Assembly (NCBI GenBank): GCA_024653965.1
Contig: JANLGW010000024.1
Coordinates: 18,255 to 82,254, forward strand
Direction: 5' to 3'
From: Rhodospirillales bacterium
Lineage (GTDB): Bacteria; Pseudomonadota; Alphaproteobacteria; Rhodospirillales; Magnetovibrionaceae
Length of the DNA stretch: 64,000 bases
The position numbers and the translations under genes are program-made. Below, piece by piece: positions 33,190-42,542 of the stretch. Each line of letters opens with the position of its first letter. Positions within the stretch are counted from its first letter, which is position 1. Below the pieces are notes generated by a model, which did no database searches, was not told the DNA's origin, and saw only the letters and a list, made by a program, of their open reading frames with translations.

Positions 33190-34419
33190 TCAGTCCTCCT
33201 TCGCGCGGCATTTTTTAGCCACTTCTTCGTAAATGCTGTTGGGCAACGGCTTGGTCTTTTCAAGTCTGCCCACCAGCGGCATCAGCACCAAGAAGAAGGC
33301 GAAGTAATAACCCGTGGCGAGGCGCGTCATGATGACATAGACGCCTTCGGTCGGTTTTCCGCCCAGCCAGCCCAAAAACAGGCAGTTTGCGACGAACAGC
33401 CAAAACAGCTGTTTGTAGATCGGGCGGAACGTCGCCGAACGGACTTTGGAGGTATCGAGCCACGGCAGAACGTACAAGATCAGCACGCCCGCAAACATCA
33501 CGACCACGCCGCCCAGTTTGTCGGGGATCGCGCGCAAGATCGCGTAGAACGGCAGGAAATACCATTCCGGCACGATATGCGGCGGGGTCACCATGGGGTT
33601 GGCCGGAATGTAGTTGTCCGCTTCGCCAAAGAAGTTCGGTTGGAAAAACACGAAGTACATGAAGAAGATCATGAACAGGCCCAGACCGTACAGATCCTTG
33701 ATGGTGTAATACGGATGGAACGGCATCATGTCTTGTGGGGTTTTGATGTCGATGCCCAACGGATTGGATGATTTGTGGACGTGCAGCGCCCACAAATGCA
33801 CGATCACCAGTCCGAGAATGATGGCTGGCAGCAAATAGTGCCACACGAAGAATCGGTTGATGGTCGGCACGTCGACCGAGAACCCGCCCCACACCCAGGT
33901 GACGATGTAATCGCCGATGATGGGGATGGCCGAGAACAGGTTGGTGATGACGGTGGCGCCCCAGAAACTCATCTGGCCCCACGGCAGCACGTATCCCATA
34001 AAGGCGGTGGCCATCATGACCACATAGATGGTCACGCCCACCATCCACAGAATTTCGCGCGGCGCCTTGTAGGAGCCGAAATAAATCCCGCGGAACATGT
34101 GGATGTAGACCACGATGAAGAACATGGACGCGCCGTTCATATGCAGATAGCGCAGCAGCCAGCCATAGTTTACGTCGCGCACGATGCGCTCCACGCTGGC
34201 GAACGCCACGTCGGTGTGCGGCTGGTAATTCATCGCCAGGAAGATGCCGGTGACGATCATGATCACCAAAACGATGCCGGCGATGGAACCGTAATTCCAC
34301 CAGTAGTTCAGGTTTTTTGGCGTCGGATACGCGAGAACATTGTGATCGGCGTAGCTAAACACCGGCAGACGTTCATCGATCCACTGAATCAAACGATTGT
34401 TGCTTTGAGTTCGTTTCAT
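33190..34419 (-). CDS. petB: Cytochrome b, bc1 complex
   Basis: Eight-helix di-heme b protein with Qo and Qi sites, 409 residues. Heme His pairs are in [15 protein letters not shown] (helix B) and in [20 protein letters not shown] (helix D). The Qo motif [13 protein letters not shown] is intact, with [10 protein letters not shown] before it. It starts 7 bases after petA. The N-terminus [19 protein letters not shown] is alphaproteobacterial in style. Confidence 0.98.
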   Translation of the reverse strand: MKRTQSNNRLIQWIDERLPVFSYADHNVLAYPTPKNLNYWWNYGSIAGIVLVIMIVTGIFLAMNYQPHTDVAFASVERIVRDVNYGWLLRYLHMNGASMFFIVVYIHMFRGIYFGSYKAPREILWMVGVTIYVVMMATAFMGYVLPWGQMSFWGATVITNLFSAIPIIGDYIVTWVWGGFSVDVPTINRFFVWHYLLPAIILGLVIVHLWALHVHKSSNPLGIDIKTPQDMMPFHPYYTIKDLYGLGLFMIFFMYFVFFQPNFFGEADNYIPANPMVTPPHIVPEWYFLPFYAILRAIPDKLGGVVVMFAGVLILYVLPWLDTSKVRSATFRPIYKQLFWLFVANCLFLGWLGGKPTEGVYVIMTRLATGYYFAFFLVLMPLVGRLEKTKPLPNSIYEEVAKKCRAKED

Positions 34420-34426
34420 GGCTGGT

Positions 34427-34975
34427 TCACCCGATCACAATGGTGGTGTCGTCGGTGAAGGCGTAAGGCGGCACCTTCAGGTTAAAAGGCGCAGGCCCTT
34501 TGCGGATACGCCCCGAGGCGTCGTAGTGCGAACCGTGGCAGGGGCAGTACCAACCGCCAAAATCGCCCTTGTTGTCGCCCAGGCTCTGGCCCGAAGGAAT
34601 GCAACCCAAATGGGTGCAAACGCCGACGGCGATCAGCCATTCAGGTTTTTGCACGCGGTCGGCATCGTTTTGGGGATCGCGCAGTTCATCCAGGCTGACT
34701 GCTCTGGCGCTCTCGATCTCGGCGGCGGAGCGATGGCGAATAAACACCGGTTTGCCGCGCCACATGGCGGTAATGGCCATGCCCACTTCGACCGTGGATA
34801 AGTCTACCTCGGTCGAAGAAAGCGCCAGAACGTCCTTGGCGGGGTTGATGGAGTGGATAAAGGGCCAAGCGGCCATCGTTACGCCAGCCAATCCCAGCGT
34901 GGTGGTGGAGATTAAAAGAAAGTCACGGCGATCGCCGTCTAGATCGTCTGGGTTGTTGCCGGGAGTATTCGCCAT
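34427..34975 (-). CDS. petA: Rieske iron-sulfur protein, bc1 complex
   Basis: [2Fe-2S] subunit, 182 residues. Twin-arginine-type N-terminus [15 protein letters not shown] with an uncleaved anchor helix, then the Rieske fold with CTHLGC and CPCHGSHYD cluster ligands; the two Cys outside the His pairs can form the usual disulfide. I chose the ATG at 34975; eight upstream in-frame codons exist but lack homology. First gene of petABC; promoter in the 319-base gap upstream. Confidence 0.97.
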   Translation of the reverse strand: MANTPGNNPDDLDGDRRDFLLISTTTLGLAGVTMAAWPFIHSINPAKDVLALSSTEVDLSTVEVGMAITAMWRGKPVFIRHRSAAEIESARAVSLDELRDPQNDADRVQKPEWLIAVGVCTHLGCIPSGQSLGDNKGDFGGWYCPCHGSHYDASGRIRKGPAPFNLKVPPYAFTDDTTIVIG

Positions 34976-35294
34976 GATGACGCCTTTCCTAAGCTTCAAT
35001 GTAGGGCAGCAAAACGTAGGGACTGGCGGGCCGGATGAGCCGGTAAAGCATGAAAACGCGGACTTGAATGGGAAAGTTCTTCCCCCGAAAAACCGCCTTA
35101 TACTTCATATCGCCAGGAGAGTACGCGGTACACCGCCTGAATTTTAGTGCAATTGGTATAGTTGCGATTGATATATAAGAAAAGCCTATTCAAGAAAAGC
35201 GAAAAGATTAACATTCTCTAATATACGAGAAGGCGCACCGCAGCCGCCGCAGGATGCGCCTTTAAAACGAATCGATCAGCCGGATGGGATAAAA
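34976..35294. other. Divergent control region of petABC and trmL
   Basis: 319 bases, AT-rich in the middle (35140-35225). It must hold both promoters, but none is clear enough to place. A hairpin AAGGCGCA/TGCGCCTT (35230-35262) lies just before trmL. No FNR-type TTGAT-N4-ATCAA site was found. Confidence 0.4.
35230..35262 (+). other. Hairpin in trmL leader
   Basis: Perfect 8-bp stem AAGGCGCA (35230-35237) / TGCGCCTT (35255-35262) with a GC-rich 17-base loop, followed by TAAAAC rather than a U-tract. It could be a 5' leader structure or a weak terminator of antisense transcription. Confidence 0.4.
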
Positions 35295-35810
35295 ATGAGA
35301 ATTGCTTTGTTCGAGCCAGATATTCCACAAAATACCGGAACAATTATTCGCACGGCCGCGTGTATGGGCGTTGCCGTGGACGTGATCGAACCGTGCGGGT
35401 TCATTTTTTCGGACAAACATCTTAAACGTTCCGGCATGGATTATTTGGACATGGCCAATGTGACGCGTCATGCCGATTGGGCGGCGTTTTATGCTGCATT
35501 TCAAAACGCCCACTTGAAAGCTGACCCGATTCGTCCAGGCGGGCGTTTGGTTCTGCTCACCACCAAGGGGGCTACGCCCTATACCGATTTTCAGTTTCAT
35601 GCCGACGATGTGCTGTTGTTGGGCCGCGAAAGTCGGGGCGTGCCGGACCATGTCCATGAACGGGCGGACGCCCGCTTGATCATCCCCATGGCCCCCGGCA
35701 CCCGGTCGCTGAACGTCGCCGTTTCTTGCGCGATGGTCTTGGGCGAAGCGCTGAGACAGACCAGAACGCAAGCCCCAAAAGAAATGGGGGAGCCGAAGCT
35801 CCCCCGTTAA
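35295..35810 (+). CDS. trmL: tRNA (cytidine(34)-2'-O)-methyltransferase
   Basis: SPOUT-class 2'-O-methyltransferase that modifies the wobble base of tRNA-Leu. 171 residues. IALFEPDIPQNTGTIIRTAACMG at the start (seen from residue 2), LLLGRESRGVPDHVHE and MAPGTRSLNVAVSCAMVLGE form the trefoil knot and SAM site. The stop codon lies just after a perfect 8-bp hairpin that occupies the last codons, so the terminator overlaps the gene's 3' end. Monocistronic between the two respiratory operons. Confidence 0.95.
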   Translation: MRIALFEPDIPQNTGTIIRTAACMGVAVDVIEPCGFIFSDKHLKRSGMDYLDMANVTRHADWAAFYAAFQNAHLKADPIRPGGRLVLLTTKGATPYTDFQFHADDVLLLGRESRGVPDHVHERADARLIIPMAPGTRSLNVAVSCAMVLGEALRQTRTQAPKEMGEPKLPR

Positions 35811-35837
35811 CCGGCTTACTCTCCCTTAAGAGTAAGC
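35786..35837. terminator. Two consecutive hairpins between trmL and actF
   Basis: First stem GGGGGAGC (35786-35793) / GCTCCCCC (35798-35805) with loop CGAA, inside the last trmL codons. Second stem GCTTACTCT (35814-35822) / AGAGTAAGC (35829-35837) with a 6-base loop. Neither has a long U-tract, but both are perfect and sit between convergent genes. Confidence 0.65.
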
Positions 35838-35854
35838 TCGATCCGATCCTAGAT

Positions 35855-36895
35855 TTAAGGTTCGTGACGAATCAGCCACCAGTTCGATAATGCCCAGCCC
35901 AGAGCCAACCAGCTCAAGCCCATGATAACGACCGTCACCGCGATGTCGAAGGTGGTGGTCAACGGGATGTGGTAAAGATTGCTGGCCACCGAGCCGGAAA
36001 TCCAAACGTAGCGTTCAATCCAGGTACCCAAGATCACGCAGAAACCGACCACCATAATGGTGGAAGGATTGTGGCGGTTGCGTTTGAACAAGAATACGCA
36101 AAACGGAATCACGAACTTGAGCGCTAAAAACACCATGCCGATGAACAGGTAGCCTTCTTCGATCATGCGCCAATAGCGTTCCATGTCGTTGGGCAAGCGG
36201 CCATACCACATCACTAGGTATTGGGTGAAATAGAAGTAAACCCACATGATGCTCATGGCCAAGATAAACTGTGCCGTGTAATTGAAGATTTTAGGTTCAA
36301 ACGGGCGGGTCAGACGGCCTGAACGATCCAGGAAATACAGCATCATGGCGAAGAAGCCGAGGAAGCCGTGGAACGCGCTTTGGAACTGGTACGCGCCGTA
36401 TGAAGCGGAATGCCAGCCCGGCTGCAACGTCATTTCAAAATCCCAGGCAATCATGGTGCCGTAAATGACATAAGCAAACGGCATAAGGATGGCCAAGCGG
36501 CCAAACCGTTCTGGCTTGTGTTTTTTAGGATCGGCTTCGGCCAGATATTGGCAGCGGATCGCCGCCACGCTCAAGCCCGAGACGATAAAGAACCCAATCA
36601 GTTCACGCGCCACCAAGAATTTGTAATTGTGCCAGCCGCCCAAGTGCGCATCGCCTTCATGCGCGGCTTTCAGCCACGGGAACGTCATCTCGCCGTTGAG
36701 GAGTAAAATGATCAGCAAAACAAAAGCGATGGGAAACAACGCCGTGCAGGTGCCGGCCAAAAAGCCGACCTGGGCGCGCCACCGGGTGGCCCCGGCCAAC
36801 TGCAAGATCACGGGGAAAATCGCCCCGCCCAGCGCTAGGTAGAGAATGATCAGGAAATTGGTGGTCAGAACGGACCAACTGCCGAAATCGTCCAT
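35855..36895 (-). CDS. actF: Alternative Complex III subunit ActF (quinol-binding-type membrane subunit)
   Basis: Polytopic membrane protein of 346 residues with about ten helices, the NrfD-like relative of ActC found last in act operons. Visible are LYLALGGAIFPVILQL near the N-terminus, KFLVARELIGFFIVSGLS, and AMSIMWVYFYFTQYLVMWYGRLP, which is typical of ActF. In the complex it partners ActC within the membrane. Begins 13 bases after the actE stop and ends at the terminator shared with trmL. Confidence 0.92.
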   Translation of the reverse strand: MDDFGSWSVLTTNFLIILYLALGGAIFPVILQLAGATRWRAQVGFLAGTCTALFPIAFVLLIILLLNGEMTFPWLKAAHEGDAHLGGWHNYKFLVARELIGFFIVSGLSVAAIRCQYLAEADPKKHKPERFGRLAILMPFAYVIYGTMIAWDFEMTLQPGWHSASYGAYQFQSAFHGFLGFFAMMLYFLDRSGRLTRPFEPKIFNYTAQFILAMSIMWVYFYFTQYLVMWYGRLPNDMERYWRMIEEGYLFIGMVFLALKFVIPFCVFLFKRNRHNPSTIMVVGFCVILGTWIERYVWISGSVASNLYHIPLTTTFDIAVTVVIMGLSWLALGWALSNWWLIRHEP

Positions 36896-36908
36896 GGTCA
36901 GTTCCTCC

Positions 36909-37496
36909 TCATTCCGGCAACGGGCCGGCGACTTCGGCGTCGGCCTTCAGCTGGTGTTTGACGTAATTGACGATATGCCAGCGTTCATCGACGCTGAGAT
37001 CGTTCGATCCGCGCACTTCGCCGTTCATGTCGCCGGGGCGCCCGTAAGGGGGCATGATGGCGGAGCCGAACGTAATGGTGCCGAAGACCCAGCCGTCGGT
37101 CAGATCGACTTGTACGGCGTCGTCGGTCAGATCGTTGGCGGGCATGCCGCGCGCCGCAACTTCGCTTTCCGCGCGTCCGGTCATGCCGTGGCACGCGGTG
37201 CAGTAAATCTTAAACAGCGTTTTGCCCTTGGCCAGGCTTTCCGGCGTCGGCGCATGCGGGTTCACCAACTCGGCGGTTGCCTCGCGGTTTTCCCACTGAG
37301 CGGAAGGAATGCCCGTAACAGGAACCGAACGCGCCGGAAAAGCGCGGGTCTGTTCTTGGGGTTTGATGGACTTTTGGTTCACCATGTCGGTGGACCACGG
37401 CCAAGCCTTTGCCTCGTTCGCGTTCAGCGCCAGCGCACTTGTCAGTACGGCAAGGCCGAGAAGGGGCCGGGTCATTTTCAAAAGGGGCATGCTCAT
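36909..37496 (-). CDS. actE: Alternative Complex III subunit ActE (monoheme cytochrome c)
   Basis: 195 residues with a signal/anchor helix (about 8-28). One heme motif CTACHG near residue 96, with a distal Met probably in SAIMPPYG. Some other ActE proteins appear as lipoproteins; no lipobox is seen here. It should take electrons from the pentaheme ActA and pass them to a soluble cytochrome or an oxidase. The start overlaps the actD stop by 4 bases. Confidence 0.92.
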   Translation of the reverse strand: MSMPLLKMTRPLLGLAVLTSALALNANEAKAWPWSTDMVNQKSIKPQEQTRAFPARSVPVTGIPSAQWENREATAELVNPHAPTPESLAKGKTLFKIYCTACHGMTGRAESEVAARGMPANDLTDDAVQVDLTDGWVFGTITFGSAIMPPYGRPGDMNGEVRGSNDLSVDERWHIVNYVKHQLKADAEVAGPLPE

Positions 37497-38047
37497 GACA
37501 GGGCCTCCTCGTGCATTTCGATCACGTTGTGTTTTTTGAACAACTCGGTGAGCGGTTGGTACTGCTTATCCGTAACTTCGATCACGATGCCGATTTGGTC
37601 GACGGTGATCGCGGTATCGTACAGGCCGGAAGATTTGCGCATCAGGCGTCCGCCAATGATGAATCCTGCCAGCGTCGACAGTACACCGAACAAGATCATC
37701 ATTTCATAGGCCAACACCACGTTGGACGGAATGGTGATGACCGGTTTGCCGCCTTGGGGCTGAACCAAGAAGTTCGCCTGCGCGCCAGCCAGGAACAAGA
37801 AGCCGAACACCAGCCCGAACAGGCCGCCCCAAAAGGCGAACTTGGGAATGTCGGTGGGGCGTTCGCCCAGCACGTCTTCGATTTCCGGGTGTTCGATAGG
37901 CGACTTCAAGGTGACGTCGTCCACGGTCAGGCCGGGAACCTGATAGCGGCGGATGCCCGCGATCACTTCAAACGCTTGGTCAAAGTCGCCGAACAGTCCC
38001 AACACACGCCGGGTCTTGGCGACGATTTTTTTCGATGAGCCCGCCAT
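37493..38047 (-). CDS. actD: Alternative Complex III subunit ActD (DUF3341)
   Basis: 184 residues. An N-terminal soluble region (about 1-85, GLFGDFDQAFEVIAGIR) is followed by two transmembrane helices (FAFWGGLFGLVFGFLFLAG and MMILFGVLSTLAGFIIGG). The short C-terminal domain has the ferredoxin-like TVDQIGIVIEV pattern. Its role is structural, anchoring the complex. The gene lies between actC (1 base) and actE (4-base overlap). Confidence 0.92.
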   Translation of the reverse strand: MAGSSKKIVAKTRRVLGLFGDFDQAFEVIAGIRRYQVPGLTVDDVTLKSPIEHPEIEDVLGERPTDIPKFAFWGGLFGLVFGFLFLAGAQANFLVQPQGGKPVITIPSNVVLAYEMMILFGVLSTLAGFIIGGRLMRKSSGLYDTAITVDQIGIVIEVTDKQYQPLTELFKKHNVIEMHEEALS

Positions 38048-38048
38048 A

Positions 38049-39494
38049 TTAAGCCCCTCCCGAGGTTTGCGTTTGCGCCTGGGCTTTCGGACCCGGCACG
38101 CCGGAATGCAGTGTCATCATTTCATCCACGTCTTCGTAAATGGTGCGCTTCCTGTGGAAGACCATTTCCTTCACTTCGTACATGGACACACACGGGAAGA
38201 CCTTCACGAAGATCAAAAACAGCATGCCGAACCAGCCGAAGCTGCCGCCGACCATGGCCCATTCGGTCCACCCTGGCCACATTACGTTGAAGGCTTGCGG
38301 GTGATAACCGAGGCTCAGCGTCGGCGTTACGATCATCCACCGTTCCAGCCACATGCCGACGTTGAGGAAGATCGAAGCGAAGAACAGCACGTACATATTG
38401 CGCCGCACCCATTTGGACAGCAGCGAAAACGGCAATACCGAACCGAACGTCATCATGCCCCAGAAGAACGGCGAGTACGGGCCGGTCGCCTTGGCGATCA
38501 GCACTTCCTTGGACGGAATGTCGTGGCCGTACCACACGGAGGCGAATTCAACCAAATTCAGGTACGTCCACACCATGGCGATGACGAACGTCAGCTTGCA
38601 TACCTTATCCAAGATGGGGAAGGTCATGTAGTGCTCGAACTTGAAGAAGTAGCGCAGCAAGATGAACAAGGTGATGATCGCCGCGCAGCCGGAATAGAGC
38701 GCGCCCGCAACGAAGTAGGGCGGGAAGGTGGTGACGTGCCAGCCCGGCATGATCGACATGGCGAAGTCCATGGACACGATGGAGTGCACTGAAACCGCCA
38801 GCGGGATCAGGAAACATGCGATCATCAGGTAGGTGAAGCGGAAGTTGCGCCATTGGCGATCGTCGCCGCGCCAGCCCAGCGACAGCCATGTGTACAGGGG
38901 CTTGCGCCAGCCCTTGGCGTTGTCGCGGCAGATCGCCAGATCGGGGATCATGCCGATGTACAAAAACAGCACCGAACTGGTGAGATAGGTGGTGATGGCG
39001 AACGCGTCCCAGATCAGGGGTGAGCGGAAGTTCGGCCAGATGCCGCGATCCGTCATGTACGGCATCACCCAATAAAAATTCCACACACGGCCCAAATGGA
39101 TGACCGGGAAGATACCCGCCGTCATCAGCGAGAACGTGGTCATGGCTTCGGCGAAGCGATAGATGGGTTTGCGCCAATCGGCATGCACCAAGTGCAAAAT
39201 GGCCGACAGCAATGTGCCGGAATGGCTCATGCCGATCCAAAACACGAAGGTGGAGATGTACAGATCCCACATGTGCGACGTGTTCAGCAGCGCGGCGCCC
39301 ATGCCGTACATATACTGGTACACTTCGGCATAGATCATGACGCTGAACAGGCACACCGAGACGGCCATCGCCACCCAGTAGCCGCGGCGCGGGTTTTCCA
39401 TCGAGCGCAGAACGTCGGTATTGATCGACGCCCAGGCGATATTTTCGTCGATGTCCTTGGTCTGTTCCCGGGTCAGGTGCTTTCGATCGCTCAT
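38049..39494 (-). CDS. actC: Alternative Complex III subunit ActC (NrfD/PsrC family)
   Basis: Main quinol-oxidising membrane subunit, 481 residues with about ten helices. NrfD-type features are GMSHSGTLLSAILHL near residue 88, with the conserved His, and SRGIW-like loops (DRGIWPNFRSPLIWDAFA). The C-terminal tail of about 35 residues after MYEVKEMVF is cytoplasmic and low complexity. No heme or cluster ligands are expected. Placed between actB2 (3 bases) and actD (1 base). Confidence 0.95.
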   Translation of the reverse strand: MSDRKHLTREQTKDIDENIAWASINTDVLRSMENPRRGYWVAMAVSVCLFSVMIYAEVYQYMYGMGAALLNTSHMWDLYISTFVFWIGMSHSGTLLSAILHLVHADWRKPIYRFAEAMTTFSLMTAGIFPVIHLGRVWNFYWVMPYMTDRGIWPNFRSPLIWDAFAITTYLTSSVLFLYIGMIPDLAICRDNAKGWRKPLYTWLSLGWRGDDRQWRNFRFTYLMIACFLIPLAVSVHSIVSMDFAMSIMPGWHVTTFPPYFVAGALYSGCAAIITLFILLRYFFKFEHYMTFPILDKVCKLTFVIAMVWTYLNLVEFASVWYGHDIPSKEVLIAKATGPYSPFFWGMMTFGSVLPFSLLSKWVRRNMYVLFFASIFLNVGMWLERWMIVTPTLSLGYHPQAFNVMWPGWTEWAMVGGSFGWFGMLFLIFVKVFPCVSMYEVKEMVFHRKRTIYEDVDEMMTLHSGVPGPKAQAQTQTSGGA

Positions 39495-39497
39495 GGC

Positions 39498-40349
39498 TTA
39501 GACCTCCCTCACCCGTTCCAGATAAAGAACCTTGGTGTCCACGTTCAATTCCTCGAAAATGCGGTATCCGCGAAGTTCCGGGTTCGTTTTGTTCTGCGCA
39601 TATTTGCCCAATTGCACCTGATGGCGCTTCCAGGCCTGATGAACGGCGCTGGTTTCGTCCAGCAGATCGCCGAACAAAATCGCCGATGTCGGGCAGGTTT
39701 GCTGACAGGCCGTCTGGATTTCGCCGTCGCGGATGGCGCGGCCTTCGTTTTTGGCGGTGTTGCGAGCGGCGCGGGTGCGCTGGATGCAGAACGTGCATTT
39801 TTCCATCACGCCCTTGGAGCGCACGGAAATGTCCGGGTTCAACTGTTGTTCCATGGGCGCAGGCCAAGCGGTTTCCTGGTGGTCGTAAAAATTGAAGTAG
39901 CGCACGCGGAACGGACAGTTGTTGGCGCAATAGCGCGAGCCGATGCAGCGGTTGTAAATCTGCGCGTTGAGGCCGTCCGGGGTGTGATAGGTGGCGGCCA
40001 CGGGACAAACCGGCTCGCACGGCGCCGCGTTGCAATGCTGGCACATCATGGGCAGGAACGATGCGCCGCGCGATTGCGTGTCGGCCTCGGCCTCGCCTAC
40101 ATTCGGTTCGTCGAAATAACGCTCAATGCGCATCCAGTGCATGGCCTGGCGCGCGCCGAAATATTCCTCGCCCACGGTGGCTAAATTGTTTTCCGCGTAA
40201 CACGCCGTCGAACAGGCGTTGCAGCCGGTGCACATATCCAGGTCGATGACCATGGCGTACATGTGTTCGTAATCGTGATGGCCGCCTTCTTCGTTACCCT
40301 TGGTGTAATCGGACCAGCCTTTGAAGATATTGCCGAGAAGCGATGACAT
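39498..40349 (-). CDS. actB2: Alternative Complex III subunit ActB2 (ferredoxin-like Fe-S part)
   Basis: 283 residues with four Cys groups of the PsrB/NrfC type: CTGCNACSTAC, CQHCNAAPCEPVCP, CIGSRYCANNCP and CTFCIQRT with CQQTCP. In the third group one Cys is Ser (CIGS), as expected for a [3Fe-4S] cluster, the rest being [4Fe-4S]. In the best-known operons this is the C-terminal half of one ActB protein. Here it is a separate gene with its own GGAGGGGC ribosome site, in the same frame as actB1 after a single stop and one codon. Confidence 0.93.
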   Translation of the reverse strand: MSSLLGNIFKGWSDYTKGNEEGGHHDYEHMYAMVIDLDMCTGCNACSTACYAENNLATVGEEYFGARQAMHWMRIERYFDEPNVGEAEADTQSRGASFLPMMCQHCNAAPCEPVCPVAATYHTPDGLNAQIYNRCIGSRYCANNCPFRVRYFNFYDHQETAWPAPMEQQLNPDISVRSKGVMEKCTFCIQRTRAARNTAKNEGRAIRDGEIQTACQQTCPTSAILFGDLLDETSAVHQAWKRHQVQLGKYAQNKTNPELRGYRIFEELNVDTKVLYLERVREV

Positions 40350-40352
40350 GAT

Positions 40353-42494
40353 TTAAGCCCCTCCCTGTGTGCGGCCGAATTGCTGGGCGGGAATGGTCGC
40401 CACCAGCTTGCGTCCGTATTGTTGGTCGGTGTCCATGAGGCGCACCAGATGACGGTTTTCACCCGCGGCGTCGATTTTGACGAGGCTCGCCGTGGCGATA
40501 ATTTCGCTGCTCTGCCAATCGCCTAAGTGGGCATCCACGATGGTCAGCGGGTTGACGCCGTTGTTGGCCCAGCGGCCATAATCGGTGTGGCCGCGGCCCA
40601 TCGGCACGCATACGGCGTTCGGGTGAACGCCTTTGTAGATGAACACGCGGGTGGTAATGGCGCCGCTGGCGGTCGTCAGGCGGACGTAATCGCCATCCTT
40701 CAAGTTCAGGCTTGCCGCCGTTTTGGGGTGAATTTCGGCCCATGAATCCCATACGGCCTTGCTGATCTGGTCGGGGGCTTCCTGCAGCCACGACGAATTG
40801 GCGTGGCGGCCGTCATACAGACCCTGGCGCGCGACGGTGACCAGATGCAGGCCGCTGACGGCGGTTTCGCTGAAGCCCAGCGCCACATCGTGGCCAGCGC
40901 TGAACGCGCGGCTTGCGGCCCGAGTTTCGAACTGCCCGGCTTGCAGCACACGGTGCCAATCGCCTTCCAGTTCCGATCCGATCATGGCGCTGACGGCGGT
41001 GCGCAGATAGCCGTAATAGTCTTCAAAGGCATCGAGACCATCGACCCCGGCGGATTTGCCAAGGGTCAGCAAGATGTCGCCCAGTCCGCGCGTATCGGCG
41101 TGAAGCGGTTCCATCAACGGCTGTTGCAGGTGGACGACGCCGGGCTTGCCGCCATAGGCGGGAACATGGGTGCCCCAATCTTCCAGCGCGCTGGAAAGCG
41201 GCAGCACCACGTCGCAGGCCTTGGTGGTTTCGTCATGGCAGGTGGCGATGGCGACCTTAAAACCAACGGCTTTGAGTGCCGCCGCCATGTCCAGGCCTTG
41301 GGGCGCGACAAAAGCCGGGTTGGCGCCGCTGATGAACACGGCGTCGATCTTGCCTGCGGCGGCATTTTGGGCAAACTCTGCCAAGTCTTTGCTTGAGCCC
41401 ATCATCGGCGCCAGTGGATCGGCGGCGATGCTCGCGCCCGGCGTAAGGGTCTTGCCGACGTTGCCCAGCATGATGTTGAGCACCATGGCGATGCGCGCCG
41501 CGGCATGGCTGGCGTTGGCGATCACCAACGAAGGGCTGTGGGATACCAAGGTATCGGCGATTTTGTTGAGCGCGGCTTCGGATACGCCTGCGATTTCGTG
41601 GACTTGCGCCGGGGTCATGCTCTGGAATGCGGAGGTCGCATTGGGCATGCCGTTCAGCGATAGGCCGTGTTTGGTCATCAAAAGATGGCCCACGCCCAGC
41701 GCCACGGCGGCTTCGGTTCCGGGCTTGGCGGCGACCCACTGGTCGGCGTTGGCGCCGGTAAGGCTCATGGCCGGTTCGACCATTATCAGCACGCCGCGCG
41801 GCGCAGCGCGGAACTTGCCGTATTGGCCCATAAAGGTGACGGGGGAAATCCAGGTACCGAGCAGATCTGCGCCAAGGCTGAGAACCGCCTTGGCTTTATC
41901 CAGATGCAAGGTCGGCATGGCATCGCCCAAGACGGTCTTGCCGGCGTCGGTCCATGCGCGCGCGTTGACCGTTTCCACGGCGTAGTGGTGGCCTTTTCCG
42001 GTAGCGGCCAAGTGCGCATCGAGCAGAACGCGCTGATGGCCGCTCACGGTGCCGGTCATCCATGCGACGTTGCCGCCGCTTGCTTTTTCGTTGATCAGCG
42101 CCAAGGCGTCGTCCCAGCTGGCGGGCTGGCCATTGATCAAGGGCGCTGTTATGCGGTCGGGATTGAAATGCGCCTGGAGCGCGGCTTGGCCCATCTGGCA
42201 CAGTTTGCCGGCGTTGACGGCGCTATCGGGATTGCCTTCAAGTTTCAGCACCCGTCCTTCGCGAACACGGCCATGTGTGCCGCAGGCCGCAGGGCACTGC
42301 AAACAGGTGGATGCGTACCACACGCCCACGCCGGGGATGACGTATTCTTCCGGGGCGAGGTAGGAATAGATTTTTTCCTCGCCTTCTTCCAACGTGACGG
42401 TGGATGGCATATCGCAACCGGCCAATGCCGCGCCTGCGCCGCCAAGGCCCAGCACCTTGAGGAAATTTCTGCGATTGATTTTTGTCTTGCTCAT
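40353..42494 (-). CDS. actB1: Alternative Complex III subunit ActB1 (molybdopterin oxidoreductase-like)
   Basis: 713 residues of the Mo/W-bisPGD family. Tat signal NRRNFLKVLGLGGAG is followed by LAGC, so it may be a Tat-exported lipoprotein. After it comes CLQCPAACGTHGRVREGRV and a fourth Cys in AGKLCQMG, a complete FS0-type Cys quartet. ActB1 parts of the solved complexes do not bind Moco, and Bacteroidetes-type copies lack these Cys as far as I recall. The protein keeps late-domain signatures such as GDYVRLTTASGAITT. In the genome it stands where a fused ActB would be. Confidence 0.92.
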   Translation of the reverse strand: MSKTKINRRNFLKVLGLGGAGAALAGCDMPSTVTLEEGEEKIYSYLAPEEYVIPGVGVWYASTCLQCPAACGTHGRVREGRVLKLEGNPDSAVNAGKLCQMGQAALQAHFNPDRITAPLINGQPASWDDALALINEKASGGNVAWMTGTVSGHQRVLLDAHLAATGKGHHYAVETVNARAWTDAGKTVLGDAMPTLHLDKAKAVLSLGADLLGTWISPVTFMGQYGKFRAAPRGVLIMVEPAMSLTGANADQWVAAKPGTEAAVALGVGHLLMTKHGLSLNGMPNATSAFQSMTPAQVHEIAGVSEAALNKIADTLVSHSPSLVIANASHAAARIAMVLNIMLGNVGKTLTPGASIAADPLAPMMGSSKDLAEFAQNAAAGKIDAVFISGANPAFVAPQGLDMAAALKAVGFKVAIATCHDETTKACDVVLPLSSALEDWGTHVPAYGGKPGVVHLQQPLMEPLHADTRGLGDILLTLGKSAGVDGLDAFEDYYGYLRTAVSAMIGSELEGDWHRVLQAGQFETRAASRAFSAGHDVALGFSETAVSGLHLVTVARQGLYDGRHANSSWLQEAPDQISKAVWDSWAEIHPKTAASLNLKDGDYVRLTTASGAITTRVFIYKGVHPNAVCVPMGRGHTDYGRWANNGVNPLTIVDAHLGDWQSSEIIATASLVKIDAAGENRHLVRLMDTDQQYGRKLVATIPAQQFGRTQGGA

Positions 42495-42542
42495 GACGTT
42501 TCCTTCGCCTTGACGGCCTCGCTCACGAAAGTTGCTGGGCGC

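Noticed and set aside
38605..40044. Minus-strand 479-codon open frame overlapping actB2/actC
   Set aside because: It is an alternative frame of clearly recognised act genes and is rich in Arg/His/Pro, typical of a shadow frame.
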